From positions 1 to 64,000 of the forward strand of contig NZ_JAOVZW010000011.1 in the NCBI RefSeq assembly GCF_026460885.1: a DNA stretch of 64,000 nucleotides, written 5' to 3'. Of the stretch, positions 49,188 to 58,263 are shown in pieces (the stretch's first letter is position 1; every line of letters starts with the position of its first letter). The notes below the pieces were generated by a model, which was not told where the DNA came from, made no database searches, and saw only the letters and a list, made by a program, of their open reading frames with translations. Origin of the DNA: Chryseobacterium formosum (GTDB taxonomy: Bacteria > Bacteroidota > Bacteroidia > Flavobacteriales > Weeksellaceae). Position numbers and translations under genes: made by a program.

Positions 49188-51564
49188 ATTCCAATATTTG
49201 ATCTATAAATGGTTGTAAATAATCCTGGTACATATCTGCAATAGTTTTCACTTTCAGCAATGTATTATCGGGCAAATAAAATTCATATCCTCCAAATTCT
49301 GTCTCCGAAGCTAAAGCCATTCCGGTATGCGTTGAGGTCGGCATATAAAACTCCGGAATATTGGCATTAATACTGATGAAAGTAAGCATTCCACGAGAAT
49401 CTGCAATAATTTCGCTTCCATCTGAAAAAGTAAATTTATTTTTATTCTGATCGGCAACTACTACAATTGGAGATTGGTTTTTATACTGCGCCATTGAACT
49501 TCCCCAAAATTTTAATTCATATTTAGAAATCACCAGATTATTATTTTCATTAATTCCAATCATGGTAAAATTGCTGGTGAATTTATAATTGTTATGATTC
49601 AGTTTTTCAAGTTCGATTTTTACTTTTTCAAAATTTTTATGAATTTCAGGATCATTTTTCATAGGATCTATCGAAACTTCACCTTCAAGATTAATCATAA
49701 AAATAGTTGGTAAGTTTTTTTGATGCAAATAAAAATATCTGTCAAAATAGACCAATTCCATATTTAACGGAATATCAAAACCCGAAACATTCAGTTCAGA
49801 ATATTCTTTTGTTTCAACATTCAGTTTAGAAAGAAGATTTTTATCCTGTTGATACTGACATAAAATAAATTGTTGCTGCTTGTTTTTAGCCAAAGCAAAA
49901 ACACCTCTGTCTTTTACAGAAACATTTTCAAACAAAACCTCACAACCACGAAGGATTTTGTAGAGCTCATAATAGTTTTTGTCATAATAATTATTCGAAA
50001 GATAGGTTCTCAACAATTGTTTTTTACTGCTCAGAATAAAAAATTCTCCTTCGTACATAAACTTCGCAATCTGCTGTTGCGGAATCGGGAAAAGCAATGG
50101 ATAATTGAGCGGAACATCCGTTTTTTCTCCTTTAATATTTTGACTGACTGATCTTTTACTTTTTTTATGCGGAGGATCTGCCCAAAGTTCTTTCAATGGA
50201 AGTAGAATCTTTTGAATATGTTTTCTGGCTCCTAAATGATGTTTATAAAAATTCAGCTCGCCGTCTGAAGAGGTTGTTACCAAAAACTTAAGTCGGTTTC
50301 TATTTTCGTGAATGACTCTTTGCAGATTTTCATTCGTTAAATTTTCATGATTCGTAATAAAAAATACTTCGAGATCCTTTTCTGTACGTTCTTTTTTGAA
50401 AAATAAATCTAAGGTTTCAGAAACATCTAAGGTTCCGCTTACCAAATTCAAATTTTCAATCACTTCTTCCACACTATCCAATGTCATGGCAATACTAGAT
50501 TGTCCCAAAGCATACACTTTACATTCGGAATGTGCTTTCGGATGTTTGATCACAGCAAGAGCAGAAGCAAACGCCAAAACTTTCGGAGTTCCCCAGTTTT
50601 TCAGGGAAGTATCAATAAGAATAATTCTTTCAAAAACATTTTCTTCAGGCGGAATTTCTCTCTGAATATAAAGTGCTTCATTATTCGCCACACGGTTCAT
50701 AAAAACCTCATCTTCATTGGCATATTCAGACAAAAGCATTCTGTGAAGATCGCCTTTATTCGTAATATCCGAAACGCCACCAATCGGTTGTTCTCCCGGG
50801 GAAAGATGTTTCATCGGAATTTTAAGTCCGCTCCAGATTCTTTTAATTAAACTTCCAACCTGAAATGTTTTCGGTTCTTCAATAAGCTCCTGAATAAAAT
50901 CTTTTTCAGAATCTGTTGTACGTTCTTCGGCTACTTCTTCTTTAATTTCCGGTTCATCCGTTAAACCACGCATGGCTTTTATGATAGACTCTGTTGTTGG
51001 AAATTTTTGATGAATAAATGATAATGTCTCTATATCTCTATCTATAACATCATCAGGAAGCAGAAGCTTTTCAGCAGCATCGCCAATTTTCTGAGGACTT
51101 CTGTAATAACTTTTGAGAATATATTCAGATTCATCTGCAGAAATGAGATGAACTGCATCTTTAAAAATAGTTTGGAAAAGATTGATTCTGTTTTGTCCTC
51201 TCTTCATGGAATTCCCAACTTTGCTGAGGTTTTCCAATAACTGACAAGCGTTTTTTATATCTAAATTAAAGTCACTCGTTTCTTCTGTTCTATATTTTCT
51301 TAAAAAATAAAAAATTCCATCCAGATTCAGATAACCGTCCTGAGTTGAATATACTGCCAGAAGAAAAGCTCCAAAAGGCGGAAAACCTTGTGGTTGCAGT
51401 TCTTTTAAAACCTCCATAACATACGGTCTGTAAGCAATCGCACCAACATTCGGAACAGAAATAAGATTATTCTCAAGATATCCCGAAGAATCACGAACAT
51501 CCTTATCTGTGATCCATTCCCAGAAATAATTTCCGTATGATTGAAAATAACTTACTACATCCAT
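49171..51564 (-). CDS. vWA-like and beta-propeller protein of the MoxR-vWA unit
   Basis: A 797-residue cytoplasmic protein. The vWA-like core (about 325-460: FERIILIDTSLKNWG, KVYALGQSSIA, LEVFFITNHENLT) has a changed MIDAS, DTSLKN in place of DxSxS, so metal binding is uncertain. The C-terminal half (about 500-790) consists of beta-propeller-like strands. The N-terminal region is helical (LKELQPQGFPPFGAFLLAVYS). In ternary systems this protein is the adaptor between the MoxR ATPase and effectors. Its end overlaps the upstream bpX gene by 10 bp. Confidence 0.75.
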   Translation of the reverse strand: MDVVSYFQSYGNYFWEWITDKDVRDSSGYLENNLISVPNVGAIAYRPYVMEVLKELQPQGFPPFGAFLLAVYSTQDGYLNLDGIFYFLRKYRTEETSDFNLDIKNACQLLENLSKVGNSMKRGQNRINLFQTIFKDAVHLISADESEYILKSYYRSPQKIGDAAEKLLLPDDVIDRDIETLSFIHQKFPTTESIIKAMRGLTDEPEIKEEVAEERTTDSEKDFIQELIEEPKTFQVGSLIKRIWSGLKIPMKHLSPGEQPIGGVSDITNKGDLHRMLLSEYANEDEVFMNRVANNEALYIQREIPPEENVFERIILIDTSLKNWGTPKVLAFASALAVIKHPKAHSECKVYALGQSSIAMTLDSVEEVIENLNLVSGTLDVSETLDLFFKKERTEKDLEVFFITNHENLTNENLQRVIHENRNRLKFLVTTSSDGELNFYKHHLGARKHIQKILLPLKELWADPPHKKSKRSVSQNIKGEKTDVPLNYPLLFPIPQQQIAKFMYEGEFFILSSKKQLLRTYLSNNYYDKNYYELYKILRGCEVLFENVSVKDRGVFALAKNKQQQFILCQYQQDKNLLSKLNVETKEYSELNVSGFDIPLNMELVYFDRYFYLHQKNLPTIFMINLEGEVSIDPMKNDPEIHKNFEKVKIELEKLNHNNYKFTSNFTMIGINENNNLVISKYELKFWGSSMAQYKNQSPIVVVADQNKNKFTFSDGSEIIADSRGMLTFISINANIPEFYMPTSTHTGMALASETEFGGYEFYLPDNTLLKVKTIADMYQDYLQPFIDQILEYGTED

Positions 51565-52298
51565 TCTCTTGCTTTTTGAGTCAAACGGAAAGAACTTACC
51601 GAAAGCTTTCGGAAATCATCTTTATTGATTGAAAGATAGCTTCCGTCTTCGTTCCACAATAACCATTTGTCGGAATCTTTATTATATTTTTTTTGTAATA
51701 ATGAGCTCAGGTTTTTAAATTCAAAATCAAATCCGCTCGGTAAAAGATGATTGTCTTTCATCCAAAATGTTTTTCCTTGGAAACTTAATAATGGTGTTCC
51801 CAGAAATAAAGCTTTATCATCTACAATCATCCAATCCAGTTTTTCCAGCTTAAATTTCGGAAGTTCAGCAATTTTATCTTTGATGTCATCAATCAAACAT
51901 AACAATGCCGCTACGGGAAATTCATTTTCTCCTTTTTTAAGATGAACTTCAATTTTTTCATCAATTCCGAAAAAATTATGGTTTGATGGCGGAAAATTTA
52001 ATTTTAAAACTTTATCAATTGTATTCCAAAGCAAAGCCGTTCTCACTTTCTTACTTGGAACCAATGCATTTCTTCTGAATAAAAGTCCGTTTTTTAATTC
52101 GTATAAAATAAAATTCGGAATCTGCTTTAATTCAGATGAAACGGCTTGTTCTGCTGTAAAACCTTTCAGCCAAATTGTCTCATCATCTCCGGCAATCTGA
52201 ATATTTTTCCAGTCACGAATTGACCCTAAAGAATATTCATCTTTACGTGGAATTTCAGCCCAGAATTCTTTTAGGCGCTCTGAAGAATCTTCTGCCAT
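51555..52298 (-). CDS. bpX-type middle component of the MoxR-vWA unit
   Basis: A 247-residue cytoplasmic protein between the MoxR ATPase and vWA genes, overlapping both (28 and 10 bp). Conserved-looking segments are DDETIWLKGF, PNFILYELKNGLLFRRNALVPSKK and SDKWLLWNEDGSYLSI. Size and position fit the beta-propeller-associated middle partner of MoxR-vWA ternary systems, but no motif decides it. Confidence 0.6.
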   Translation of the reverse strand: MAEDSSERLKEFWAEIPRKDEYSLGSIRDWKNIQIAGDDETIWLKGFTAEQAVSSELKQIPNFILYELKNGLLFRRNALVPSKKVRTALLWNTIDKVLKLNFPPSNHNFFGIDEKIEVHLKKGENEFPVAALLCLIDDIKDKIAELPKFKLEKLDWMIVDDKALFLGTPLLSFQGKTFWMKDNHLLPSGFDFEFKNLSSLLQKKYNKDSDKWLLWNEDGSYLSINKDDFRKLSVSSFRLTQKAREWM

Positions 52299-53404
52299 AA
52301 GCTTTCAATTTCTTTTTGGATAAACTGTTTCTGTTCTGCATTGGTAATCCAGTCGCAACGGGTTTGAAGATATCTCAATTTATCTTTGATTACATTCTGC
52401 TCCTCAAAACTCAGTTTTCCGTTTTCCCATTGATCAATTAGTATTTTCACATCCTTCATCACCTCTTCCGGATTCGGAGTTTTATTATGTAAAGCTTGCG
52501 GATGAGATTTCGGATTTTCGTCTTTTTCGATAGTTCGATTAATAATTCCTTCTAAAATCTCAATTTGCTCTTCAGTATCCCAAATATATTTTAAAACCCA
52601 TAAATCTGATAAAATCGCTTCATTTCTTCCACAAATTAAGGCACTTGCAGCAATAAGGTTCTGCATTTTTACCGCTCGACGATCAGAAATAGTAATTCCC
52701 GTATTTCGAAGACTGATAATGGTATTGAGATAGACTTCATAAATAGGTTTCAAATCAACATTTTTACACAATGCCTGAAGCTCTTTAATCTCATGAGCCA
52801 GAATTTCAGGAATTTCAGCATCTGTTGTATTTTCTAGTTTTCTTCCCGCTAAAAGAACCTGCTGAAGAAGATCGGGATGCACATAATCCACATTAATTCT
52901 CACCAAAAAACGATCGAATAATGCATTCAAAGCTTCATCTTCTGGAAGAACATTACTTGCACCCACAAACATTAATGCTGGAAGATTTTTTGTTTCTTTT
53001 CCTCTTTTGAAAATCTTTTCGTTCAGAGCCATCAAAAGGGAATTCAGAATAGCCGAGTTTGCGTTGAATATTTCATCAAGAAAAACCATCGAAGCTTCAG
53101 GCATCATCCCATCAGTATTGGTGAAAAGTTCTCCCTCTTTTAGTTTTCTAATATCGAAAGGTCCGAAAATTTCGTTTGGTTCTGTAAAACGGGTTAAAAG
53201 ATATTCGAAATTCTTCCCATCTTTCACTGTTTTTGCAAGCGTTCTTACCAAAGCTGATTTTGCAGTTCCGGGAGGTCCATACAAAAAGGCATTTTCTCTT
53301 GCCAATAAACAGATTCCCAATAAATCAACCACATCATTTTTTCCGACGAAAGTAGATTTTACATAATTGAGAACAGTATTTAATTTTTCAATATTTTGAG
53401 TCAT
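52271..53404 (-). CDS. MoxR-family AAA+ ATPase
   Basis: A 377-residue MoxR ATPase: Walker A LYGPPGTAKSALVRTLA, Walker B MVFLDEIFNANSAILNSLLMALNE, sensor 1 MFVGASNVLPED, arginine finger region ALFDRFLVRI, and sensor 2 TISDRRAVKMQNLIAASAL. The ATG at 53404 (TQNIEKL) is used; a longer frame would run through the intergenic region. It works as a chaperone-like ATPase with the vWA partner encoded two genes downstream. Confidence 0.93.
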   Translation of the reverse strand: MTQNIEKLNTVLNYVKSTFVGKNDVVDLLGICLLARENAFLYGPPGTAKSALVRTLAKTVKDGKNFEYLLTRFTEPNEIFGPFDIRKLKEGELFTNTDGMMPEASMVFLDEIFNANSAILNSLLMALNEKIFKRGKETKNLPALMFVGASNVLPEDEALNALFDRFLVRINVDYVHPDLLQQVLLAGRKLENTTDAEIPEILAHEIKELQALCKNVDLKPIYEVYLNTIISLRNTGITISDRRAVKMQNLIAASALICGRNEAILSDLWVLKYIWDTEEQIEILEGIINRTIEKDENPKSHPQALHNKTPNPEEVMKDVKILIDQWENGKLSFEEQNVIKDKLRYLQTRCDWITNAEQKQFIQKEIESLWQKILQSA

Positions 53405-53415
53405 TAATTTTTGTT

Positions 53416-54048
53416 TTATTTTTTTAATTCTTTCCAGAAAACCTCTTTGTACCATCCGAACTCTGCATTTAACAATTTGTTGAAATAAGGAATCTCCGCA
53501 AGTCGATAAACTTTATTTTCTACAATTCTTTCGAGATATAGTTTCCTGTAGGTTTTATCTTTAAACTCTTCTTCCCAATTGATATTTTCGAGATCAAGTT
53601 CTATTTCGATTCCTGAATAATGAAATTGCTTCAGGATATTTTCAAGCAATGTAACCAACGGATCATTTGGATCCACATTTTTCAGGGATACAATTATTTG
53701 AGGTAAAAACCTCAACGATAAATCTGCAGATAATTTGGAAGAAAGCGTAAATTGACCTTCAAATTCAGGAATTAACATCTTTAAATCTTTCTCTGTATTT
53801 TCACGAATAAGATAAAGCTGTATACTGTGATACAAAATTTTTGCCGCCCAAACCGCCGCTTCTTTATCAAAAAGAATCTGATCAGACAGAAATTCTAATC
53901 TTTCTTTTTCAAATTCAGTTTCAAAATAATCTGCAGCTTCCTGTTCTTCTTTTGGAGAAATCTTTTTAATATCCGCAAAAATGGTGATGCATTCATCCTT
54001 TCGAAGCAGAAATAATGTGTCTAAAAATGGGGATTTAGTTTCCATCAT
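53416..54048 (-). CDS. uncharacterised first gene of the MoxR-vWA unit
   Basis: A 210-residue acidic, mostly helical cytoplasmic protein without recognised domains (FADIKKISPKEEQEAADYFETEFEKE). It lies 11 bp upstream of the MoxR gene. A -7 box CTATTTTTG-like element (54053-54060) is so close to the start that the mRNA would be almost leaderless. Confidence 0.65.
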   Translation of the reverse strand: MMETKSPFLDTLFLLRKDECITIFADIKKISPKEEQEAADYFETEFEKERLEFLSDQILFDKEAAVWAAKILYHSIQLYLIRENTEKDLKMLIPEFEGQFTLSSKLSADLSLRFLPQIIVSLKNVDPNDPLVTLLENILKQFHYSGIEIELDLENINWEEEFKDKTYRKLYLERIVENKVYRLAEIPYFNKLLNAEFGWYKEVFWKELKK

Positions 54049-54052
54049 CTAA

Positions 54053-54060
54053 CAAAAATA
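54053..54060 (-). promoter_or_regulatory. -7 box of the MoxR-vWA operon
   Basis: TATTTTTG on the minus strand fits TAnnTTTG; only 4 bp separate it from the first possible ATG, so transcription would begin at or near the start codon. Confidence 0.5.
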
Positions 54061-54124
54061 GAATTATTTTTCTGAAATTCTAATCGATTAATATAAGTAT
54101 GAATTTCTCTGGATCAAATATTTT

Positions 54125-54514
54125 TTACTTGATGATTTCAACAATATTATTCTCAGGATCGAGAATCACACTTTCATAATATCCATCTCCCGATGTACGA
54201 GGTTCTCCTGCTATTTTATAACCGTCTTTTCTTAGAGTTTCTGTCAGTTCATCGACTTTTTCTTTACTTCCTGTCGAAAATGCGAGATGTACAATTCCGA
54301 ATTGCTGAGCATCATAAGAACTATTATTTTCCTGAATATCCGGTTTTCTCATAATTTCAAGTCTTGAAACGTTTTCAAAACTCAGGAAATAAGATTCGAA
54401 TTTTTTTGTGGGATTGTAATATTTTTCATTTGAAATTGCACCGAAATATTTTTCGTAGAATGCCTTCGTTTTTTCCAAATCCTTTACCCAAATAGCAATA
54501 TGCTCAATCTTCAT
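54125..54514 (-). CDS. VOC/glyoxalase-family protein
   Basis: A 129-residue single VOC domain: KIEHIAIWVKDLEKTKAFYEKYFGA, FGIVHLAFSTGSKEKVDEL, GYYESVILDPENNIVEI. The metal ligands His, His and Glu are in the expected places, as in lactoylglutathione lyase-like and dioxygenase-like proteins. Substrate unknown. Confidence 0.9.
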   Translation of the reverse strand: MKIEHIAIWVKDLEKTKAFYEKYFGAISNEKYYNPTKKFESYFLSFENVSRLEIMRKPDIQENNSSYDAQQFGIVHLAFSTGSKEKVDELTETLRKDGYKIAGEPRTSGDGYYESVILDPENNIVEIIK

Positions 54515-54633
54515 TTTATTTTAAATTTTAGATAAAGATAATAAAAAGTGAATTTTGCTTTGCATGTAAGTTGTTAATTATCATTAGAAAATTTAAGACT
54601 AAAACTGAAGGTTTTCAATATTCACATATTTGT

Positions 54634-54641
54634 TATCTTTG
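54634..54641 (+). promoter_or_regulatory. -7 box of the nucleoside phosphorylase gene
   Basis: TATCTTTG fits TAnnTTTG, 19 bp before the chosen ATG. Confidence 0.65.
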
Positions 54642-54660
54642 CACCATTGAAAATAAAATT

Positions 54661-55371
54661 ATGAGTGTTCACATCAGTGCAAAAAAAGGAGAAATTGCTA
54701 AAGTGGTATTGCAACCGGGAGATCCGCTTCGTGCAAAATACATCGCTGAAAATTTTCTTGAAAACGCAAAATTGGTAAGCCAGACAAGAGGTATTTTTTA
54801 TTATACGGGAATTTATAAAGGTAAAGAAATCACTGTGGGAGCAAGCGGAATGGGTTTCCCAAGCATCGGAATTTATTCTTTTGAGCTGTTCACGGAATAT
54901 GAAGTTGATACCATCATCAGAATCGGAACTTGTGGAGCTTATACTACTGATCTGAAAGTTTTTGATATTTTGAATGTTGAAAATGCAGCAAGCGAAAGTA
55001 CCTACGCAAAATTTGCCTGGGAAATTGAAGAAGATGTAATTTCTCATCAGGGAAATATTTTTGAAATCATCAATGCAACTGCTGAAGAATTATCTTTAAA
55101 AGCGAAAGCAACAAATATCCATAGCAGCGATATTTTCTACAGAAAAGATCCAAATATTCCGGTAATTGCTACAAAATACGATTGTCCGGCTGTAGAAATG
55201 GAAGCTTTCGGATTATTTGCCAATGCAAAACATTTAGGAAAAAATGCTGCGACGATTTTGACGGTTTCAGATATTATTCCGACTCACGAAAACATTTCGG
55301 CAGATCAAAGAGAAAAAGCGTTGAAACCGATGATCGAATTGGCTTTAGAATCAGCCTGGAAGAGCATTTAA
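54661..55371 (+). CDS. deoD: purine nucleoside phosphorylase, DeoD-type
   Basis: A 236-residue hexameric-type phosphorylase: VVLQPGDPLRAKYIAENFL at the N-terminus (phosphate-binding GDPxR), GMGFPSIGIYSFELF, IIRIGTCGAYTTDLK, and VEMEAFGLFANA with the ribose-binding Glu. It splits purine (deoxy)nucleosides with phosphate in salvage. The ATG at 54661 is set by family length and the -7 box; earlier codons are 5'-UTR. Confidence 0.95.
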   Translation: MSVHISAKKGEIAKVVLQPGDPLRAKYIAENFLENAKLVSQTRGIFYYTGIYKGKEITVGASGMGFPSIGIYSFELFTEYEVDTIIRIGTCGAYTTDLKVFDILNVENAASESTYAKFAWEIEEDVISHQGNIFEIINATAEELSLKAKATNIHSSDIFYRKDPNIPVIATKYDCPAVEMEAFGLFANAKHLGKNAATILTVSDIIPTHENISADQREKALKPMIELALESAWKSI

Positions 55372-55396
55372 GCAAATATAAATTTTTAAATTTCAT

Positions 55397-55433
55397 AAAA
55401 AAGAGCTTTACATATTCTGTAGAGCTCTTTTTT
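55397..55433. terminator. bidirectional terminator between deoD and tatD
   Basis: AAAAAAGAGCTTTACA pairs with TGTAGAGCTCTTTTTT (16 bp, one wobble) around a 5-nt loop; it works in both directions for convergent genes. Confidence 0.9.
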
Positions 55434-56217
55434 ATATTTTGAAAAATTTTCGGGCGACTTTGGTTGTTTCATCAGCGACTTCAGAAATACTTATTTTCTT
55501 AAAATGTGCGATGGTTTGTGCAACATACGGAAGAAAAGATGGTTCGTTTCTGCGGTTTTGCATTCTCGGCATATTTTTCGGAAGCATAAAAGGCGCATCG
55601 GTTTCGATCATCATTCGATCGAGCGGAACATATTTGATGACTTCTTCCAAATGTTTAAATCTGGTTGTATCACTTATTGCTCCGGTAAATCCTAAGTAAA
55701 ACCCTTTATCCAGATAAGTTTTTGCTTCATTTAAAGTTCCCGTAAAACAATGAACCACAGCTTTCGGAAGTTTTGATAAATATCCGTCTGTGATTTCGTT
55801 TAACCTTTTAAAAGCTGCTCTTTCATGAAGAAAAAGGGGTTTATTCATTTCAATTGATAATTCGAGTTGAGCGCGATAACATTTTTCCTGAACCGGTCTT
55901 GGTGAAAAATCCCTATCGAAATCTAATCCGCATTCTCCGACGGAAATTACGTGGTCTTGTTTTAATAATTTCCTTAATTCATTAATACTTTCGTTATTAA
56001 AAGATTTTGCGTCATGCGGATGAATTCCTGCTGTGGAAAATAAAATTTCAGGATAATCTTCTGCGATTTCCGCTGATTCTTTGCTTCCGCGAACGCTCGT
56101 TCCTGTAAGAATCATTTGCTCAACGCCATTGTCGAGAGCTTGGTTGATGATTTCTTCTTGCTCATTGTAAAATTGTCTATTGGTCAGGTTAATGCCAATA
56201 TCGATAAATGTGTTCAT
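55432..56217 (-). CDS. tatD: TatD-family metal-dependent hydrolase
   Basis: A 261-residue TatD protein: FIDIGINLTN (the H-x-H metal pair of classical TatD is replaced by DIGINL), STAGIHPHDAKSF, SVGECGLDFDRD, LFLHERAA, VVHCFTGTLNEA and IETDAPFMLP. TatD proteins act as 3'-5' exonucleases or deacylases. Its start overlaps the stop of the 105-residue regulon gene (ATGA), so it belongs to the regulon controlled from 56574-56592. Confidence 0.88.
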   Translation of the reverse strand: MNTFIDIGINLTNRQFYNEQEEIINQALDNGVEQMILTGTSVRGSKESAEIAEDYPEILFSTAGIHPHDAKSFNNESINELRKLLKQDHVISVGECGLDFDRDFSPRPVQEKCYRAQLELSIEMNKPLFLHERAAFKRLNEITDGYLSKLPKAVVHCFTGTLNEAKTYLDKGFYLGFTGAISDTTRFKHLEEVIKYVPLDRMMIETDAPFMLPKNMPRMQNRRNEPSFLPYVAQTIAHFKKISISEVADETTKVARKFFKI

Positions 56218-56531
56218 TTTTTGTTTGTTTTATTTATTAAAAAATATCTTGCTATGTGTGCTCTGTTTATTGAGTCTTTAAAGGCTTTTTCAGAATAGAA
56301 ACTTCTGTAATCGGAATGTGTTGTGCCGTAAGATTCACTGGTAATTTTAACCCAGATTAATTTCCGCCTTTTTCTTCTTTGCTTAAAAAATTTAATGGTT
56401 TCACTAAGCTGATCTTCGATTTCCAATTTCTCAGTTCTTCTCCATTTTTTATTTCCATGCTTTTTTAAATAAGGTCCGATTTTACCATATTCGAAGCTTC
56501 TGAAAGTTCCTTTGTTGTAAATGTTTTTCAT
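56214..56531 (-). CDS. small basic protein of the TRCGYA regulon
   Basis: A 105-residue, very basic protein (many Lys/Arg, e.g. FFKQRRKRRKLIWVKI; HGNKKWRRTEKLEI) that could bind nucleic acid. No family recognised. A regulon site with the same spacing as at the Ro60 promoter lies about 45 bp upstream, and the gene is translationally coupled to tatD. It is probably an RNA-repair-associated protein encoded away from the main island. Confidence 0.65.
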   Translation of the reverse strand: MKNIYNKGTFRSFEYGKIGPYLKKHGNKKWRRTEKLEIEDQLSETIKFFKQRRKRRKLIWVKITSESYGTTHSDYRSFYSEKAFKDSINRAHIARYFLINKTNKK

Positions 56532-56557
56532 CTTTCCTGATTATCAAAAATTTGTTC

Positions 56558-56592
56558 AAAATTACTCCACTGCTACGCAATCTTTTTACGCA
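56558..56592 (-). promoter_or_regulatory. TRCGYA-type regulon site and -7 box of the 105-residue gene/tatD
   Basis: Minus strand TGCGTA-N7-TGCGTA (56574-56592); TAATTTTG -7 box, with TTTG ending 17 nt downstream, exactly as at the Ro60 and Zn-ribbon promoters. Confidence 0.78.
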
Positions 56593-56597
56593 TCAAA

Positions 56598-57248
56598 TCA
56601 TTCATTAATAAAACCCTCCAAAAAACCAATCAAATTTTTTCCGTCATGACTCCAGCGAATTCCGTGACCCTCTTTTTCTCTTACTTCAAAAACCAATTCG
56701 TGTTTATAATGAAAGAAAACATTCCACCATGTTTTCTGGTCTAAAATGTAATTGATTTTCTCCATAACGATTTGCTGTTTTTGCTGATTATTTCCTTTTA
56801 CTTCGCCCCAAAATTCGTCATCCATTCTTCCGACATGCTTTTCCCAGGCCCTTTGTGCAATGATTATTTCATTGTTAAAAGGCTTTTCGCAGGCTTCAAT
56901 TAATATGCTTTTCACAGGTGGAATTGCATTTTCATCACGCAAACTTGCCGAAGTAAGTCTTTGTCCTAAAATATTCAGCCAATGGTAAAAAGGAATTTGT
57001 TCTAATTTTTTGGTTTTAATTTCATCTGAATTTTGCGAATTGAAAACATCGATAAACTGATTAAAACTTTCATCTCGGTCAATTTTGATTTCCTCATTAA
57101 AAACAGGAAGATTTAAATCCAAAGTTTTGTCATTAAATTTTTGAATATTCTCATTTAAGCTTTTGAGGTGTTCTTCTTCCAAAATCGCCTGATATTTTTC
57201 TTTCCAGTCTTTTGAAAATAATGGAATATAGTCTTCAAATAAATTCAT
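56598..57248 (-). CDS. uncharacterised protein next to the DUF434-like gene
   Basis: A 216-residue cytoplasmic protein, acidic and helical with a Trp-rich C-terminal region (QKTWWNVFFHYKHELVFEVRE, GHGIRWSHDGKNLIGFLEG). No family recognised. It follows the DUF434-like gene by 2 bp, so the two are translationally linked. Confidence 0.65.
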   Translation of the reverse strand: MNLFEDYIPLFSKDWKEKYQAILEEEHLKSLNENIQKFNDKTLDLNLPVFNEEIKIDRDESFNQFIDVFNSQNSDEIKTKKLEQIPFYHWLNILGQRLTSASLRDENAIPPVKSILIEACEKPFNNEIIIAQRAWEKHVGRMDDEFWGEVKGNNQQKQQIVMEKINYILDQKTWWNVFFHYKHELVFEVREKEGHGIRWSHDGKNLIGFLEGFINE

Positions 57249-57250
57249 GA

Positions 57251-57970
57251 TTAAAACATTTTCACAAGATTAACAGATAGTTTTTCTTCATTAATTAAAT
57301 ATCCCACAAGATTAAACCAATTTCTGCAGTTATCTAAAATCCAGGCATCCGAAGAAACGATTATTTCTGCATTTTCCGCTAAAAATTTATCCGGACTAAA
57401 CTCCAGTTCAACATTCCAATTGAGATGATTTTCTTTAGCAAAATCTAAAATAATTTGTTTAATTCTTCCACTGTTAGAAATAGGTTTATCAAAAATCCAA
57501 ATCAGATTTTCTGCCTTTGATTTCTTGAAAAATGTTGCAACCAATTCAATCGATTTTTGAGTCTGATTGACTCTTTTATAAGTTCCATAAACACCCGAAA
57601 GATCACGAAAACAGCCATCGGTTCCTTCAAAAATATAAGCCTCGGAAAGTAAACTTTCCAACAAAATCAGAACATTAAAACCATCCAGATAAATCGTGTT
57701 TCCTTTTAAATCTGAAATTCTCAGTTCCTTCGATTTTCTATTCTGAATCTGATTTTCCGAGGCAGAAGCCCCACGCAAAGCCTGAATTTGTCGGATTTTC
57801 AAACGATAATGATTTCCTACCAACTCTGAAGAAGCTTTTTCTGCATAATTTCTACTCAACAAATACTGCATATCCCGCACTGCTAATTTCAGTTTATCAA
57901 TTTGCTTTTGTGAAGAAAATAATGTGTCGTCGCCTGTATTTTTCCCGCGATTTCTGTTGTTCATATTCAA
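57251..57970 (-). CDS. DUF434-like putative RNase (PIN/NYN-type core)
   Basis: A 239-residue protein resembling DUF434. The N-terminal ~85 residues are a basic helical region (YLLSRNYAEKASSELVGNHYRL), followed by NTIYLDGFNVLILLESLL, DGCFRDLSGVYGTYK, NLIWIFDKPISNSGRI and IIVSSDAWILDN. The acidic residues at strand ends (LDGFN, DG, FDKP, SSDAWI) fit a PIN/NYN nuclease core, so an RNase role is plausible. It is paired with an unknown gene and close to the regulon gene, though no regulon site precedes it. Confidence 0.72.
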   Translation of the reverse strand: MNMNNRNRGKNTGDDTLFSSQKQIDKLKLAVRDMQYLLSRNYAEKASSELVGNHYRLKIRQIQALRGASASENQIQNRKSKELRISDLKGNTIYLDGFNVLILLESLLSEAYIFEGTDGCFRDLSGVYGTYKRVNQTQKSIELVATFFKKSKAENLIWIFDKPISNSGRIKQIILDFAKENHLNWNVELEFSPDKFLAENAEIIVSSDAWILDNCRNWFNLVGYLINEEKLSVNLVKMF

Positions 57971-58263
57971 AAATAATATTTTCAGCGTGAATCCTGGAAT
58001 TTATTTATAAAATATCATTTTGAGCAATCGATTAACCTGATTTATAGATTTACTCATCTTTTTCGGGAAATTCCTTAGAGTAAAAATTACGAAAAGCAAA
58101 CAACCTTATCATAAAAAATAAGATAACTAAGTTTTGGAAAACATCTATAAAACAGGGATTTAAAACAGGTAATTATCATAAAAATTTACGAATTCAAAAT
58201 AAAAAATCAATTTATATTATAAAATTATTACATTTAGCCACTAACAAATATTAAATCAAAAAA
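57971..58263. other. divergent intergenic region before xylB
   Basis: About 290 bp, AT-rich, without recognised repeats or small genes. It must hold the promoters for xylB and the DUF434-like gene; none was clear. Confidence 0.5.
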
